From the NCBI RefSeq assembly GCF_042186555.1, contig NC_133324.1, positions 4,371,558 to 4,435,557 of the forward strand: a stretch of 64,000 nucleotides of DNA. Reading direction: 5' to 3'. Source of the DNA: Aquarana catesbeiana. Lineage: Eukaryota > Chordata > Amphibia > Anura > Ranidae. Shown here piece after piece: positions 15,001-25,990 of this stretch; positions within the stretch are counted from its first letter, which is position 1, and every line of letters starts with the position of its first letter. A model generated the notes under the pieces. That model made no database searches and was not told the origin of the DNA. It saw only the letters and a program-made list of their open reading frames with translations. A program made the translations under genes and the position numbers.

Positions 15001-18000
15001 TCACCAGAGGGCGCCACTGACACCCCTTAGTCACCAGAGGGAGCCACTGACACCCCGGAGTCACCAGAGGGTGCCACTGACACCCCAGAGTCACCAGAGG
15101 GCGCCACTGACACCCCGGAGTCACCAGAGGGCACCCCTTAGTCACCAGAGGGCGCCACTGACACCCTGGAGCCACCAGAGGGCGCCACTGACACCCCGGA
15201 GTCACCAGAGGGCGCCACTGACACCCCTTAGTCACCAGAGGGAGCCACTGACACCCCGGAGTCACCAGAGGGTGCCACTGACACCCCAGAGTCACCAGAG
15301 GGTGCCACTGACACCCCAGAGTCACCAGAGGGCGCCACTGACACCCCAGAGTCACCAGAGGGCGCCCCGGAGTCACCAGAGGGCACCACTGACACCCCCG
15401 GGATCACCAGAGGGCGCCACTGACACCCCCGGAATCACCAGAGGGCGCCACTGACACTCCCCGGGATCACCAGAGGGCGCCACTGACACCCCGGAACCGC
15501 CAGAGGGCGCCACTGACACCCCGGAGCCACCAGAGGGCGCCACTGACACCCCGGAGTCACCAGAGGGCGCCACTGACACCCCGGAGTCACCAGAGGGCGC
15601 CACTGACACCCCGGAGTCACCAGAGGGCGCCACTGACACCCCGGAGTCACCGGAGGGCACCCCGGAGTCACCAGAGGGCGCCACTGACACCCCGGAGTCA
15701 CCAGAGGGCGCCACTGACACCCCGGAGCCACCAGAGGGCGCCACTTTCACCCCGGGGTCGCCAGAGGGCGCCACTGACACCCCGGAGCCACCAGAGGGCG
15801 CCACTGACACCCCGGAGCCACTAGAGGGCGCCACTGACACCCCGGAGCCACCAGAGGGCTCCACTGACACCCCGGAACCGCCAGAGGGCGCCACTGACAC
15901 CCCTTAGTCACCAGAGGGCGCCACTGACACCCCGGAGTCACCAGAGGGAGCCACTGACACCCCTTAGTCACCAGAGGGCGCCACCAACACACATTCCTCA
16001 ATACTGAATACTGACACCCCGGAGTCACCAGAGGGTGCCACTGACACCCCTTAGTCACCAGAGGGCGCCACTGACACCCCTTAGTCACCAGAGGGCGCCA
16101 CTGACACCCCTTAGTCACCAGAGGGCGCCCCGGACACCCCTTAGTCACCAGAGGATGCCCCTGACACCCCTTAGTCACCAGAGGGCGCCACTGACACCCT
16201 TGGAATCACCAGAGGGCGCCACTGACACCCCCGGGGTCACCAGAGGGCGCCACTGACACCACCGGGGTCACCAGAGGGCGCCACTGACACCCCAGGGGTC
16301 ACCAGAGGGCGCCACTGACGCCCCGGAGTCACCAGAGGGCGCCACCGAACACATTCCTCAATACTGAACACTGACACCCCGGAGCCACCAGAGGGCGCCA
16401 CTGACACCCCGGAGCCACCAGAGGGCGCCACTGACACCCCTTAGTCACCAGAGGGCGCCACTGACACCCCGGAGTCACCAGAGGGCACCCCTTAGTCACC
16501 AGAGGGCGCCACTGACACCCCGGAGTCACCAGAGGGCGCCACTGACACCCCGGAGTCACCAGAGGGCGCCCCGGAGTCAGCAGAGGGCGCCACTGATGCC
16601 CCGGAGTCAGCAGAGGGCGCCACTGATGCCCCGGAGTCACCAGAGGGCGCCACTGACACACATTCCTCAATACTGAACACTGACACCCCAGAGTCACCAG
16701 AGGGCGCCACTCACACCCCGGAGTCACCAGAGGGCGCCACTGACACCCCAGAGTCACCAGAGGGCGCCACTGACACCCCGGAGTCACCAGAGGGCACCCC
16801 TTAATCACCAGAGGGCGCCAATGACACCCCTTAGTCACCAGAGGGCGCCACTGACACCCCTTAGTCACCAGAGGGCGCCCCGGACACCCCTTAGTCACCA
16901 GAGGGCACCACTGACACCCCCGGGATCACTAGAGGGCGCCACTGACACCCCCGGGGTCACCAGAGGGCGCCACTGACACCACCGGGGTCACCAGAGGGCG
17001 CCACCGAACACATTCCTCAATACTGAACACTGACACCCCGGAGTCACCAGAGGGCGCCACTGACACCCTGGAGCCACCAGAGAGTGCCCCTTAGTCACCA
17101 GAGGGCGCCACTGACACCCTGGAGTCACCGGAGGGCACCCAGGAGTCACCAGAGGGCGCCACTGACACCCCGGAGTCACCAGAGGGCGCCACTGACACCC
17201 CGGAGTCACCAGAGGGCGCCACTGACACCCGGGAGTCACCAGAGGTCGCCACTGACACCCCGGAGTCACCAGAGGGCGCCACTGACACCCCGGAGTCACC
17301 AGAGGGCGCCACTGACACCCCGGAGTCACCAGAGGGCGCCACTGACACCCCGGAGTCACCAGAGGGCGCCACTGACACCCCGGAGTCACCAGAGGGCGCC
17401 ACTGACACCCCGAAGTCACCAGAGGGCGCCACTGAAACCCTGGAGTCACCGGAGGGCACCCCGGAGTCACCAGAGGGCGCCACTGACACCCCGGAGTCAC
17501 CAGAGGGCGCCACTGACACCCCGGAGTCACCAGAGGGCGCCACTGACACCCCGGAGTCACCAGAGGGCGCCACTGACACCCCGGAGCCACCAGAGGGCGC
17601 CACTGACACCCCGAGGTCGCCAGAGGGCGCCACTGACACCCCGGAGTCACCAGAGGGAGCCACTGACACCCCTTAGTCACCAGAGGGCGCCACCAACACA
17701 CATTCCTCAATACTGAATACTGACACCCCGGAGTCACCAGAGGGTGCCACTGACACCCCTTAGTCACCAGAGGGCGCCACTGACACCCCTTAGTCACCAG
17801 AGGGCGCCACTGACACCCCTTAGTCACCAGAGGGCGCCCCGGACACCCCTTAGTCACCAGAGGATGCCCCTGACACCCCTTAGTCACCAGAGGGCGCCAC
17901 TGACACCCTTGGAATCACCAGAGGGCGCCACTGACACCCCCGGGGTCACCAGAGGGCGCCACTGACACCACCGGGGTCACCAGAGGGCGCCACTGACACC

Positions 18001-21000
18001 CCAGGGGTCACCAGAGGGCGCCACTGACGCCCCGGAGTCACCAGAGGGCGCCACCGAACACATTCCTCAATACTGAACACTGACACCCCGGAGCCACCAG
18101 AGGGCGCCACTGACACCCCGGAGCCACCAGAGGGCGCCACTGACACCCCTTAGTCACCAGAGGGCGCCACTGACACCCCGGAGTCACCAGAGGGCACCCC
18201 TTAGTCACCAGAGGGCGCCACTGACACCCCGGAGTCACCAGAGGGCGCCACTGACACCCCGGAGTCACCAGAGGGCGCCCCGGAGTCAGCAGAGGGCGCC
18301 ACTGATGCCCCGGAGTCAGCAGAGGGCGCCACTGATGCCCCGGAGTCACCAGAGGGCGCCACTGACACACATTCCTCAATACTGAACACTGACACCCCAG
18401 AGTCACCAGAGGGCGCCCCTGACACCCCGGTGTCACCAGAGGGCGCCACTGACACCCCGGAGTCACCAGAGGGCGCCACTCACACCCCGGAGTCACCAGA
18501 GGGCGCCACTGACACCCCAGAGTCACCAGAGGGCGCCACTGACACCCCGGAGTCACCAGAGGGCACCCCTTAATCACCAGAGGGCGCCAATGACACCCCT
18601 TAGTCACCAGAGGGCGCCCCGGACACCCCTTAGTCACCAGAGGGCACCACTGACACCCCCGGGATCACTAGAGGGCGCCACTGACACCCCCGGGGTCACC
18701 AGAGGGCGCCACTGACACCACCGGGGTCACCAGAGGGCGCCACCGAACACATTCCTCAATACTGAACACTGACACCCCGGAGTCACCAGAGGGCGCCACT
18801 GACACCCTGGAGCCACCAGAGAGTGCCCCTTAGTCACCAGAGGCCGCCACTGACACCCTGGAGCCACCAGAGGGCGCCACTGACACCCCGGAGTCACCAG
18901 AGGGCGCCACTGACACCCCTTAGTCACCAGAGGGAGCCACTGACACCCCTTAGTCACCAGAGGGCGCCACTGACACCCCGGAGTCACCAGAGGGCGCCAC
19001 TGACACCCCAGAGTCACCAGAGGGCGCCACTGACACCCCAGAGTCACCAGAGGGCGCCCCGGAGTCACCAGAGGGCACCACTGACACCCCCGGGATCACC
19101 AGAGGGCGCCACTGACACCCCCGGAATCACCAGAGGGCGCCACTGACACCCCCCGGGTCACCAGAGGGCGCCACTGACACTCCCCGGGATCACCAGAGGG
19201 CGCCACTGACACCCCCCGGGTCACCAGAGGGCGCCACTGACACCCCCGGGGTCACCAGAGGGCGCCACTGACACCACCGGGGTCACCAGAGGGCGCCACT
19301 GACACCCCCGGGGTCACCAGAGGGCGCCACTGACGCCCCGGAGTCACCAGAGGGCGCCACCGAACACATTCCTCAATACTGAACACTGACACCCCGGAGT
19401 CATCAGAGGGCGCCACTTACACCCTGGAGCCACCAGAGGGCGCCACTGACACCCCGGAGTCACCAGAGGGCGCCACTGACACCCTTTAGTCACCAGAGGG
19501 CGCCACTGACACCCTTTAGTCACCAGAGGGCGCCACTGACACCCCGGAGTCACCAGAGGGCGCCACTGACACCCCGGAGTAACCAGAGGGCGCCACTTAC
19601 ACCCCGGAGTCACCAGAGGGCGCCACTGACACCCCTTAGTCACCAGAGGGAGCCACTGACACCCCGGAGTCACCAGAGGGAGCCACTGAAACCCCGGAGT
19701 CACCAGAGGGCGCCTCTGACACCCCTTAGTCACCAGAGGGCGCCACTGACACCCCTTAGTCACCAGAGAGTGCCACTGACGCCCCGGAGTCACCAGAGGG
19801 CGCCACTGACGCCCCGGAGTCACCAGAGGGCGCCACTGACACCCCGGAGTCACCAGAGGGCGCCCCGGAGTCACCAGAGGGCGCCACTGACACCCCGGAG
19901 TCAGCAGAGGGCGCCACTGACGCCCCGGAGTCAGCAGAGGGCGCCACTGACACCCCCGGGATCACAGAGGGCGCCACTGACACCCCCGGGATCACCAGAG
20001 GGCGCCACTGACACCCCCGGGATCACCAGAAGGCGCCACTGACACCCCCGGGATCACCAGAGGGCGCCACTAATGCCCCGGAGTCACCAGAGGGCGCCAC
20101 CGACACACATTCCTCAATACTAAACACTGACACCCCGAGGTCACCAGAGGGCGCCACTGACACCCCTTAGTCACCAGAGGGCGCCACTGACACCCCTTAG
20201 TCACCAGAGGGCGCCACTGACACCCCTTAGTCACCAGAGGGCGCCACTGACACCCCTGGGATCACCAGAAGGCGCCACTGACACCCCCGGGGTCATCAGA
20301 GGGCGCCACTGACACCCCGGAGTCACCAGAGGGCGCCACTGACACCCCCGGAGTCACCAGAGGGCGCCACTGACACCCCGGAGTCACCAGAGGGCGCCAC
20401 CGAACATATTCTTCAATACTGAACACTGACACCCCGGAGTCAGCAGAGGGCGCCACTGACACCCGGGGGCAGCAGAGGGCGCCACTGACGCCCCGGAGTC
20501 AGCAGAGGGCGCCACTGACGCCCCGGAGTCAGCAGAGGGCGCCACTGACGCCCCGGGGTCACCAGAGGGCGCCACTGACACCCCCGGGGTCACCAGAGGG
20601 CGCCACTGACGCCCCGGAGTCACCAGAGGGCGCCACCGAACACATTCCTCAATACTGAACACTGACACCCCGGAGTCACCAGAGGGCGCCACTGACACCC
20701 TGGAGCCACCAGAGGGCGCCACTGACACCCCGGAGTAACCAGAGGGCGCCACTTACACCCCGGAGTCACCAGAGGGCGCCACTGACACCCCTTAGTCACC
20801 AGAGGGAGCCACTGACATCCCGGAGTCACCAGAGGGAGCCACTGAAACCCCGGAGTCACCAGAGGGCGCCTCTGACACCCCTTAGTCACCAGAGGGCGCC
20901 ACTGACACCCCTTAGTCACCAGAGGGCACCACTGACGCCCCGGAGTCACCTGAGGGCGCCACTGACACCCCGGAGTCACCAGAGGGCGCCCCGGAGTCAC

Positions 21001-21917
21001 CAGAGGGCGCCACTGACACCCCGGAGTCACCAGAGGGCGCCTCTGACGCCCCGGAGTCAGCAGAGGGCGCCACTGACGCCCCGGAGTCAGCAGAGGGCGC
21101 CACTGACACCCCCGGGATCACCAGAGGGCGCCACTGACACCCCCGGGATCACCAGAGGGCGCCACTGACACCCCCGGGATCACCAGAAGGCGCCACTGAC
21201 ACCCCCGGGATCACCAGAGGGCGCCACTAATGCCCCGGAGTCACCAGAGGGCGCCACCGACACACATTCCTCAATACTAAACACTGACACCCCGGAGTCA
21301 TCAGAGGGCGCCACTGACACCCCTTAGTCACCAGAGGGCCCCACTGACACCCCTTAGTCACCAGAGGGCGCCACTGACACCCCTTAGTCACCAGAGGGCG
21401 CCACTGACACCCCTTAGTCACCAGAGGGCGCCACTGACACCCCTTAGTCACCAAAGGGCGCCACTGACACCCCCGGGGTCACCAGAGGGCGCCACTGACA
21501 CCCCCGGAGTCACCAGAGGGCGCCACTGACACCCCCGGGGTCACCAGAGGGCGCCACTGACACCCCCGGGGTCACCAGAGGGCGCCACTGACACCCCCGG
21601 GATCACCAGAAGGCGCCACTGACACCCCCGGGGTCATCAGAGGGCGCCACTGACACCCCGGAGTCACCAGAGGGCGCCACTGACACCCCCGGAGTCACCA
21701 GAGGGCGCCACTGACACCTTGGAGTCACCAGAGGGCGCCACCGAACATATTCTTCAATACTGAACACTGACACCCCGGAGTCAGCAGAGGGCGCCACTGA
21801 CACCCGGGGGCAGCAGAGGGCGCCACTGACGCCCCGGAGTCAGCAGAGGGCGCCACTGACGCCCCGGAGTCAGCAGAGGGCGCCACTGACGCCCCGGGGT
21901 CACCAGAGGGCGCCACT
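1..21917 (+). repeat. 30-bp CTCF-motif-like satellite, forward orientation
   Basis: This is a tandem array of a 30-bp unit, about 700 copies, running in from the left edge. The conserved core is CACCAGAGGGCGCCACTGAC, followed by ACACCCCGGAGT or ACACCCCTTAGT. Shorter monomers lacking about 9 bases of ACTGACAC are scattered through it. The core agrees with the vertebrate CTCF consensus CCASYAGRKGGCRS at 13 of 14 positions; copies reading GAGCCACCAGAGGGCGC (for example 1861-2130) match all 14. Every copy has the motif on the + strand. Each unit has at least one CpG, inside GGCGCC. Dozens of copies carry an inserted ACACATTCCTCAATACTGAA segment. The 30-bp period leaves frames open as decapeptide repeats, with no sign of a real protein. 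Larger duplicated blocks are nested inside it. CTCF binding is inference. Confidence 0.93.
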
Positions 21918-21941
21918 TACACAGTTAGTATCAGGAAACGT
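21918..21941. other. Inversion junction spacer of the satellite
   Basis: This is a 24-bp segment of non-repeat sequence (core ACACAGTTAGTATCAGGAAA). To its left the unit reads in the forward sense and to its right as its reverse complement. It is therefore the centre of a large imperfect inverted repeat, with arms of 21.9 kb and 1.3 kb in this window. Confidence 0.9.
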
Positions 21942-23276
21942 GTGTCAGTGGCGCCCTCTGGTGACCCCGGGGTGTCAGTGGCGTCCTCTGGTGACCCCGG
22001 GGTGTCAGTGGCGCCCTCTGGTGACTCCGGGGTGTCAGTGGCGCCCTCTGGTGACTCCGGGGCGCCCTCTGGTAACTCTGGGGTGTCAGTGGCGCCCTCT
22101 GGTGACTCCGGGGTGTCAGTGGCGCCCTCTGGTGACTCCGGGGCGTCCTCTGGTGACTCCGGGGTGTCAGTGTTCAGTATTGGGGAATGTGTGTCAGTGG
22201 CGCCATCTGGTTACTTCGGGGTGTCAGTGGCGCCCTCTGGTGACTTCGGGGTGTCAGTGGCGCCCTCTGGTGACTACGGGGCGTCCTCTGGTGACTCCGG
22301 GGTGTCAGTGTTCAGTATTGGGGAATGTGTGTCAGTGGCGCCATCTGGTTACTTCGGGGTGTCAGTGGCGCCCTCTGGTGACTCTGGGGTTTCAGTTGCG
22401 CCCTCTGGTGACTCCGGGGTGTCAGTGTTCAGTATTGGGGAATGTGTGTCAGTGGCGCCCTCTGGTGACTCCGGGGTGTCAGTGGCGCCCTCTGGTGACT
22501 TCGGGGTGTCAGTGGCGCCCTCTGGTGACTACGGGGTGTCAGTGGCGCCCTCTGGTGACTTCGGGGTGTCAGTGGCGCCCTCTGGTGACTAAGGGGTGTC
22601 AGTGGCGCCCTCTGGTGACTCCGGGGTGTCAGTGGCGCCCTCTGGTGACTTCGGGGTGTCAGTGGCGCCCTCTGGTGACTACGGGGTGTCAGTGTCGCCC
22701 TCTGGTGACTTCGGGGTGTCAGTGGCGCCCTCTGGTGACTCCGGGGTGTCAGTGGCGCCCTCTGGTGACTCCGGGGTGTCAGTGGCGCCCTCTGGTGACT
22801 TCGGGGTGTCAGTGGCGCCCTCTGGTGACTCCGGGGTGTCAGTGGCGCCCTCTGGTGACTTTGGGGTGTCAGTGGCGCCCTCTGGTAACTCTGGGGTGTC
22901 AGTGGCGCCCTCTGGTGACTACGGGGTTTCAGTGGCGCCCTCTGGTGACTCCAGGGTGTCAGTGGCGCCCTCTGGTGACTTCGGGGTGTCAGTGGCGCCC
23001 TCTGGTGACTCCGGGGTGTCAGTGGCGCCCTTTGGTGACTTTGGGGTGTCAGTGGCGCCCTCTGGTAACTCTGGGGTGTCAGTGGCGCCCTCTGGTGACT
23101 ACGGGGTTTCAGTGGCGCCCTCTGGTGACTTTGGGGTGTCAGTGGCGCCCTCTGGTAACTCTGGGGTGTCAGTGGTGCCCTCTGGTGACTCCGGGGTGTC
23201 AGTGGCGCCCTCTGGTGACTCCGGGGTGTCAGTGGCGCCCTCTGGTGACTCCGGGGTGTCAGTGGCGCCCTCTGGT
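21942..23276 (-). repeat. 30-bp CTCF-motif-like satellite, inverted arm
   Basis: About 44 copies of the same 30-bp unit appear in reverse complement (core GTCAGTGGCGCCCTCTGGTG). The CTCF-like motif is therefore on the - strand and points away from rtkn, toward the larger array. Copies are more uniform than in the left arm. The spacer between cores mostly reads ACTCCGGGGT, ACTTCGGGGT or ACTACGGGGT, and the CCCCTTAGT variant common on the left is nearly absent. The punctuating segment recurs here as TTCAGTATTGGGGAATGTG (near 22170, 22310 and 22425). The array stops abruptly at 23276. Confidence 0.93.
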
Positions 23277-23640
23277 TTGGCCCCTGTGGGGTATTTTCTG
23301 GTATTGGAGGGGGGATGGGATGCTGAGTCCCCCTCCCCCGTCTGCTCATACGGTTTCATTGTCTTTATATAGAAGTATTGGGGGGTCCCGTAGAGTCCTG
23401 TTTGGCCCAGCTGTCCTCCTTTGAGTCCTCCTCTCTATGACCCATCTGGTAGTATATGTTGGGGCCCCCGGGGTGACGTGTGGCCCCCGCTGTGTTTGTG
23501 GTGAGTCAGGGAGGGGCGGCTGCTGCCATGAATGGGGGTCTTTCAGGAGGCCGAGCCGGGAAAAGGCGGAAGGAACAGGAGAGAGAGGAAGACGGAGAGA
23601 GAGACGTGGACAGGAGGGAGCCAGGAAACCGGGAGGAGGG
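23277..23640 (+). promoter_or_regulatory. Candidate upstream promoter/5' segment of rtkn
   Basis: This is a short unique segment between two arrays. It holds a TATA-like TTTATATAGA at 23364-23373, a CRE-like TGACGTG at 23474-23480, an AP-1-type TGAGTCA at 23502-23508 and a GC box GGGGCGG at 23513-23519, followed by a purine-rich stretch. It lies 2.2-2.5 kb upstream of the first recognised rtkn exon on the same strand. The motifs are real but short, so a chance cluster is possible. A short open frame from 23531 has no recognisable homology. It does not resemble the other known rhotekin N-terminus. Confidence 0.3.
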
Positions 23641-25699
23641 ACTGAGGACACTTGGGACTACGATCTATGACTGACCGGGGACTGAGGACACTCGGGACTA
23701 CGATCTATTACTGACCGGGGACTGAGGACACTCGGGACTACGATCTATTACTGACCGGGGACTGAGGACACTCGGGACTACGATCGATTACTGACTGGGG
23801 ACTGAGGACACTCGGGACTACGATCTATTACTGACCGGGGACTGAGGACACACCGGACTACGATCTATGACTGACCGGGGACTGAGGACACTCGGGACTA
23901 CGATCTATTACTGACCTGGGACTGAGGACACTCGGGACTACGATCGATGACTGACCGGGGACTGAGGACACACCGGACTACGATCTATTACTGACCTGGG
24001 ACTGAGGACACACGGGACTACGATCGATTACTGACCGGGGACTGAGGACACTCGGGACTACGATCTATTACTGACCGGGGACTGAGGACACTCGGGACTA
24101 CGATCTATGACTGACCGGGGACTGAGGACACTCGGGACTACGATCTATGACTGACCGGGGACTGAGGACACTCGGGACTACGATCGATTACTGACCGGGG
24201 ACTGAGGACACTCGGGACTACGATCGATTACTGACCGGGGACTGAGGACACTCGGGACTACGATCTATGACTGACCGGGGACTGAGGACACTCGGGACTA
24301 CGATCGATTACTGACCGGGGACTGAGGACACTCGGGACTACGATCTATGACTGACCGGGGACTGAGGACACTCGGGACTACGATCTATGACTGACCGGGG
24401 ACTGAGGACACTCGGGACTACGATCGATTACTGACCGGGGACTGAGGACACTCGGGACTACGATCTATGACTGACCGGGGACTGAGGACACTCGGGACTA
24501 CGATCTATGACTGACCGGGGACTGAGGACACTCGGGACTACGATCGATTACTGACCGGGGACTGAGGACACTCGGGACTACGATCTATTACTGACCGGGG
24601 ACTGAGGACACTCGGGACTACGATCTATTACTGACCGGGGACTGAGGACACACCGGACTACGATCTATTACTGACCGGGGACTGAGGACACACCGGACTA
24701 CGATCTATTACTGACCGGGGACTGAGGACACACCGGACTACGATCTATTACTGACCGGGGACTGAGGACACACGGGACTACGATCTATGACTGACCGGGG
24801 ACTGAGGACACTCGGGACTACGATCGATTACTGACCGGGGACTGAGGACACTCGGGACTACGATCTATTACTGACCGGGGACTGAGGACACTCGGGACTA
24901 CGATCTATTACTGACCGGGGACTGAGGACACACCGGACTACGATCTATTACTGACCGGGGACTGAGGACACACCGGACTACGATCTATTACTGACCGGGG
25001 ACTGAGGACACACCGGACTACGATCTATTACTGACCGGGGACTGAGGACACACGGGACTACGATCTATGACTGACCGGGGACTGAGGACACTCGGGACTA
25101 CGATCTATGACTGACCAGGGACTGAGGACACTCGGGACTACGATCTATTACTGACCGGGGACTGAGGACACTCGGGACTACGATCTATGACTGACCGGGG
25201 ACTGAGGACACTCGGGACTACGATCTATTACTGACCGGGGACTGAGGACACTCGGGACTACGATCTATGACTGACCAGGGACTGAGGACACTCGGGACTA
25301 CGATCTATTACTGACCGGGGACTGAGGACACTCGGGACTACGATCTATTACTGACCGGGGACTGAGGACACACGGGACTACGATCTATTACTGACCGGGG
25401 ACTGAGGACACTCGGGACTACGATCGATTACTGACCGGGGACTGAGGACACTCGGGACTACGATCTATGACTGACCGGGGACTGAGGACACTCGGGACTA
25501 CGATCTATGACTGACCGGGGACTGAGGACACTCGGGACTACGATCGATTACTGACCGGGGACTGAGGACACTCGGGACTACGATCTATGACTGACCGGAG
25601 ACTGAGGACACTCGGGACTATGATCTATTACTGACCAGGGACTGAGGACACTCGGGACTATAGTCTATGTATGACCGGGGACTGAGGACAGCTGGGACT
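23641..25699 (+). repeat. 40-bp tandem array (GACTGAGGACAC type)
   Basis: About 51 copies of a 40-bp unit are present. Each contains ACTGAGGACACTCGGGACTA followed by CGATCTATTACTGACCGGGG. The copies are very uniform. Variation is mostly at a few positions: CTCGGG, CACCGG or CACGGG; CGATCTAT or CGATCGAT; TTACTG or TGACTG. Some variants recur in the same order (compare 24640-24800 with 24900-25060), indicating multi-unit duplication. Each unit has about three CpGs. It sits directly upstream of the first recognised rtkn exon, so it would fall in the 5' UTR, a first intron or the proximal promoter. The last copy decays into AGCTGGGACTAGTCAGTCAG. Confidence 0.95.
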
Positions 25700-25826
25700 A
25701 GTCAGTCAGTACTGTGGGGGGCGCTGTGTGAAGGGGACAGCGGGGGATGGGTTGGAGGTGACAGTGGGGGGTTGTTGGGTAGGAGGGTGTATCAGATGTT
25801 AGTGTTGGGGGTATTGGGGTGCAGCG
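25700..25826 (+). promoter_or_regulatory. G-rich segment just upstream of the rtkn start
   Basis: This is a G-rich stretch with many GGG/GGGG runs (for example GTGGGGGGCGCTGTG, then GGGGGATGGGTTGG), capable of G-quadruplex formation on the coding strand. An in-frame TAG at 25800-25802 precedes the ATG. A possible splice acceptor AG lies at 25823-25824, three bases before the ATG, so the exon could start there or extend further upstream. I cannot tell UTR from intron here. Confidence 0.4.
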
Positions 25827-25949
25827 ATGGCTCAGGACAAAGGGCGACCCTGGGAGCCCCCCGATATATGGTCCGACATGGAGGACAAGCTATGGATCCT
25901 ACAGGACATGAATATGATGTACATCAGACAGATCGCCCTCAGCCTGCAG
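25827..25949 (+). CDS. rtkn: Rhotekin, first coding exon (alternative N-terminus)
   Basis: This exon encodes 41 residues starting MAQDKGRPWEPP and ending DMNMMYIRQIALSLQ, followed by a GT donor (GTAACC) at 25950. As I remember it, one human rhotekin isoform begins MQDRLHILEDLNMLYIRQ and continues MALSLE straight into DTELQ. The match here, MEDKLWILQDMNMMYIRQ, is close and ends at the same splice point. The ATG has a good context (G at -3, G at +4) and an in-frame stop 24 bases upstream, so it can be the true start. It extends 17 residues beyond the human-like methionine, which corresponds to the internal Met at 25878-25880; initiation there is possible. The exon ends in phase 0, which fits exon 2. 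Rhotekin is a cytosolic effector that binds GTP-loaded Rho; this segment precedes its HR1 domain. Confidence 0.88.
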
Positions 25950-25953
25950 GTAA

Positions 25954-25967
25954 CCCCCCCCCCCCCC
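25954..25967 (+). repeat. C14 homopolymer next to the splice donor
   Basis: A run of 14 C begins at intron position +5, followed by GGGG. The donor therefore reads GTAACCCC, which pairs poorly with U1 beyond position +4. The run length is prone to slippage or sequencing error. Confidence 0.85.
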
Positions 25968-25990
25968 GGGGTCCCCCCTCTGTCACCCCG

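Noticed and set aside
1..21917. CRISPR-like appearance (regular repeats)
   Set aside because: There are no unique spacers between repeats, the period is 30 bp with no spacer, and the setting is a vertebrate genome.
1..23276. Many long open frames on both strands with decapeptide repeats (for example VSVAPSGDSG, CQWRPLVTPG, SPEGATDTPE)
   Set aside because: A 30-bp period is a multiple of three, so any frame without a stop in the unit stays open. Frames are broken wherever the TTAG variant or a length variant occurs, there is no conserved start or signal, and DNA-level conservation centres on the GGGCGCC core rather than codons.
23531..23674. Short frame starting MNGGLSGGRAGKRRKEQE as an alternative rtkn first exon
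   Set aside because: It does not resemble either rhotekin N-terminus that I know and runs into the 40-bp array. I kept the segment only as a candidate promoter/5' region.
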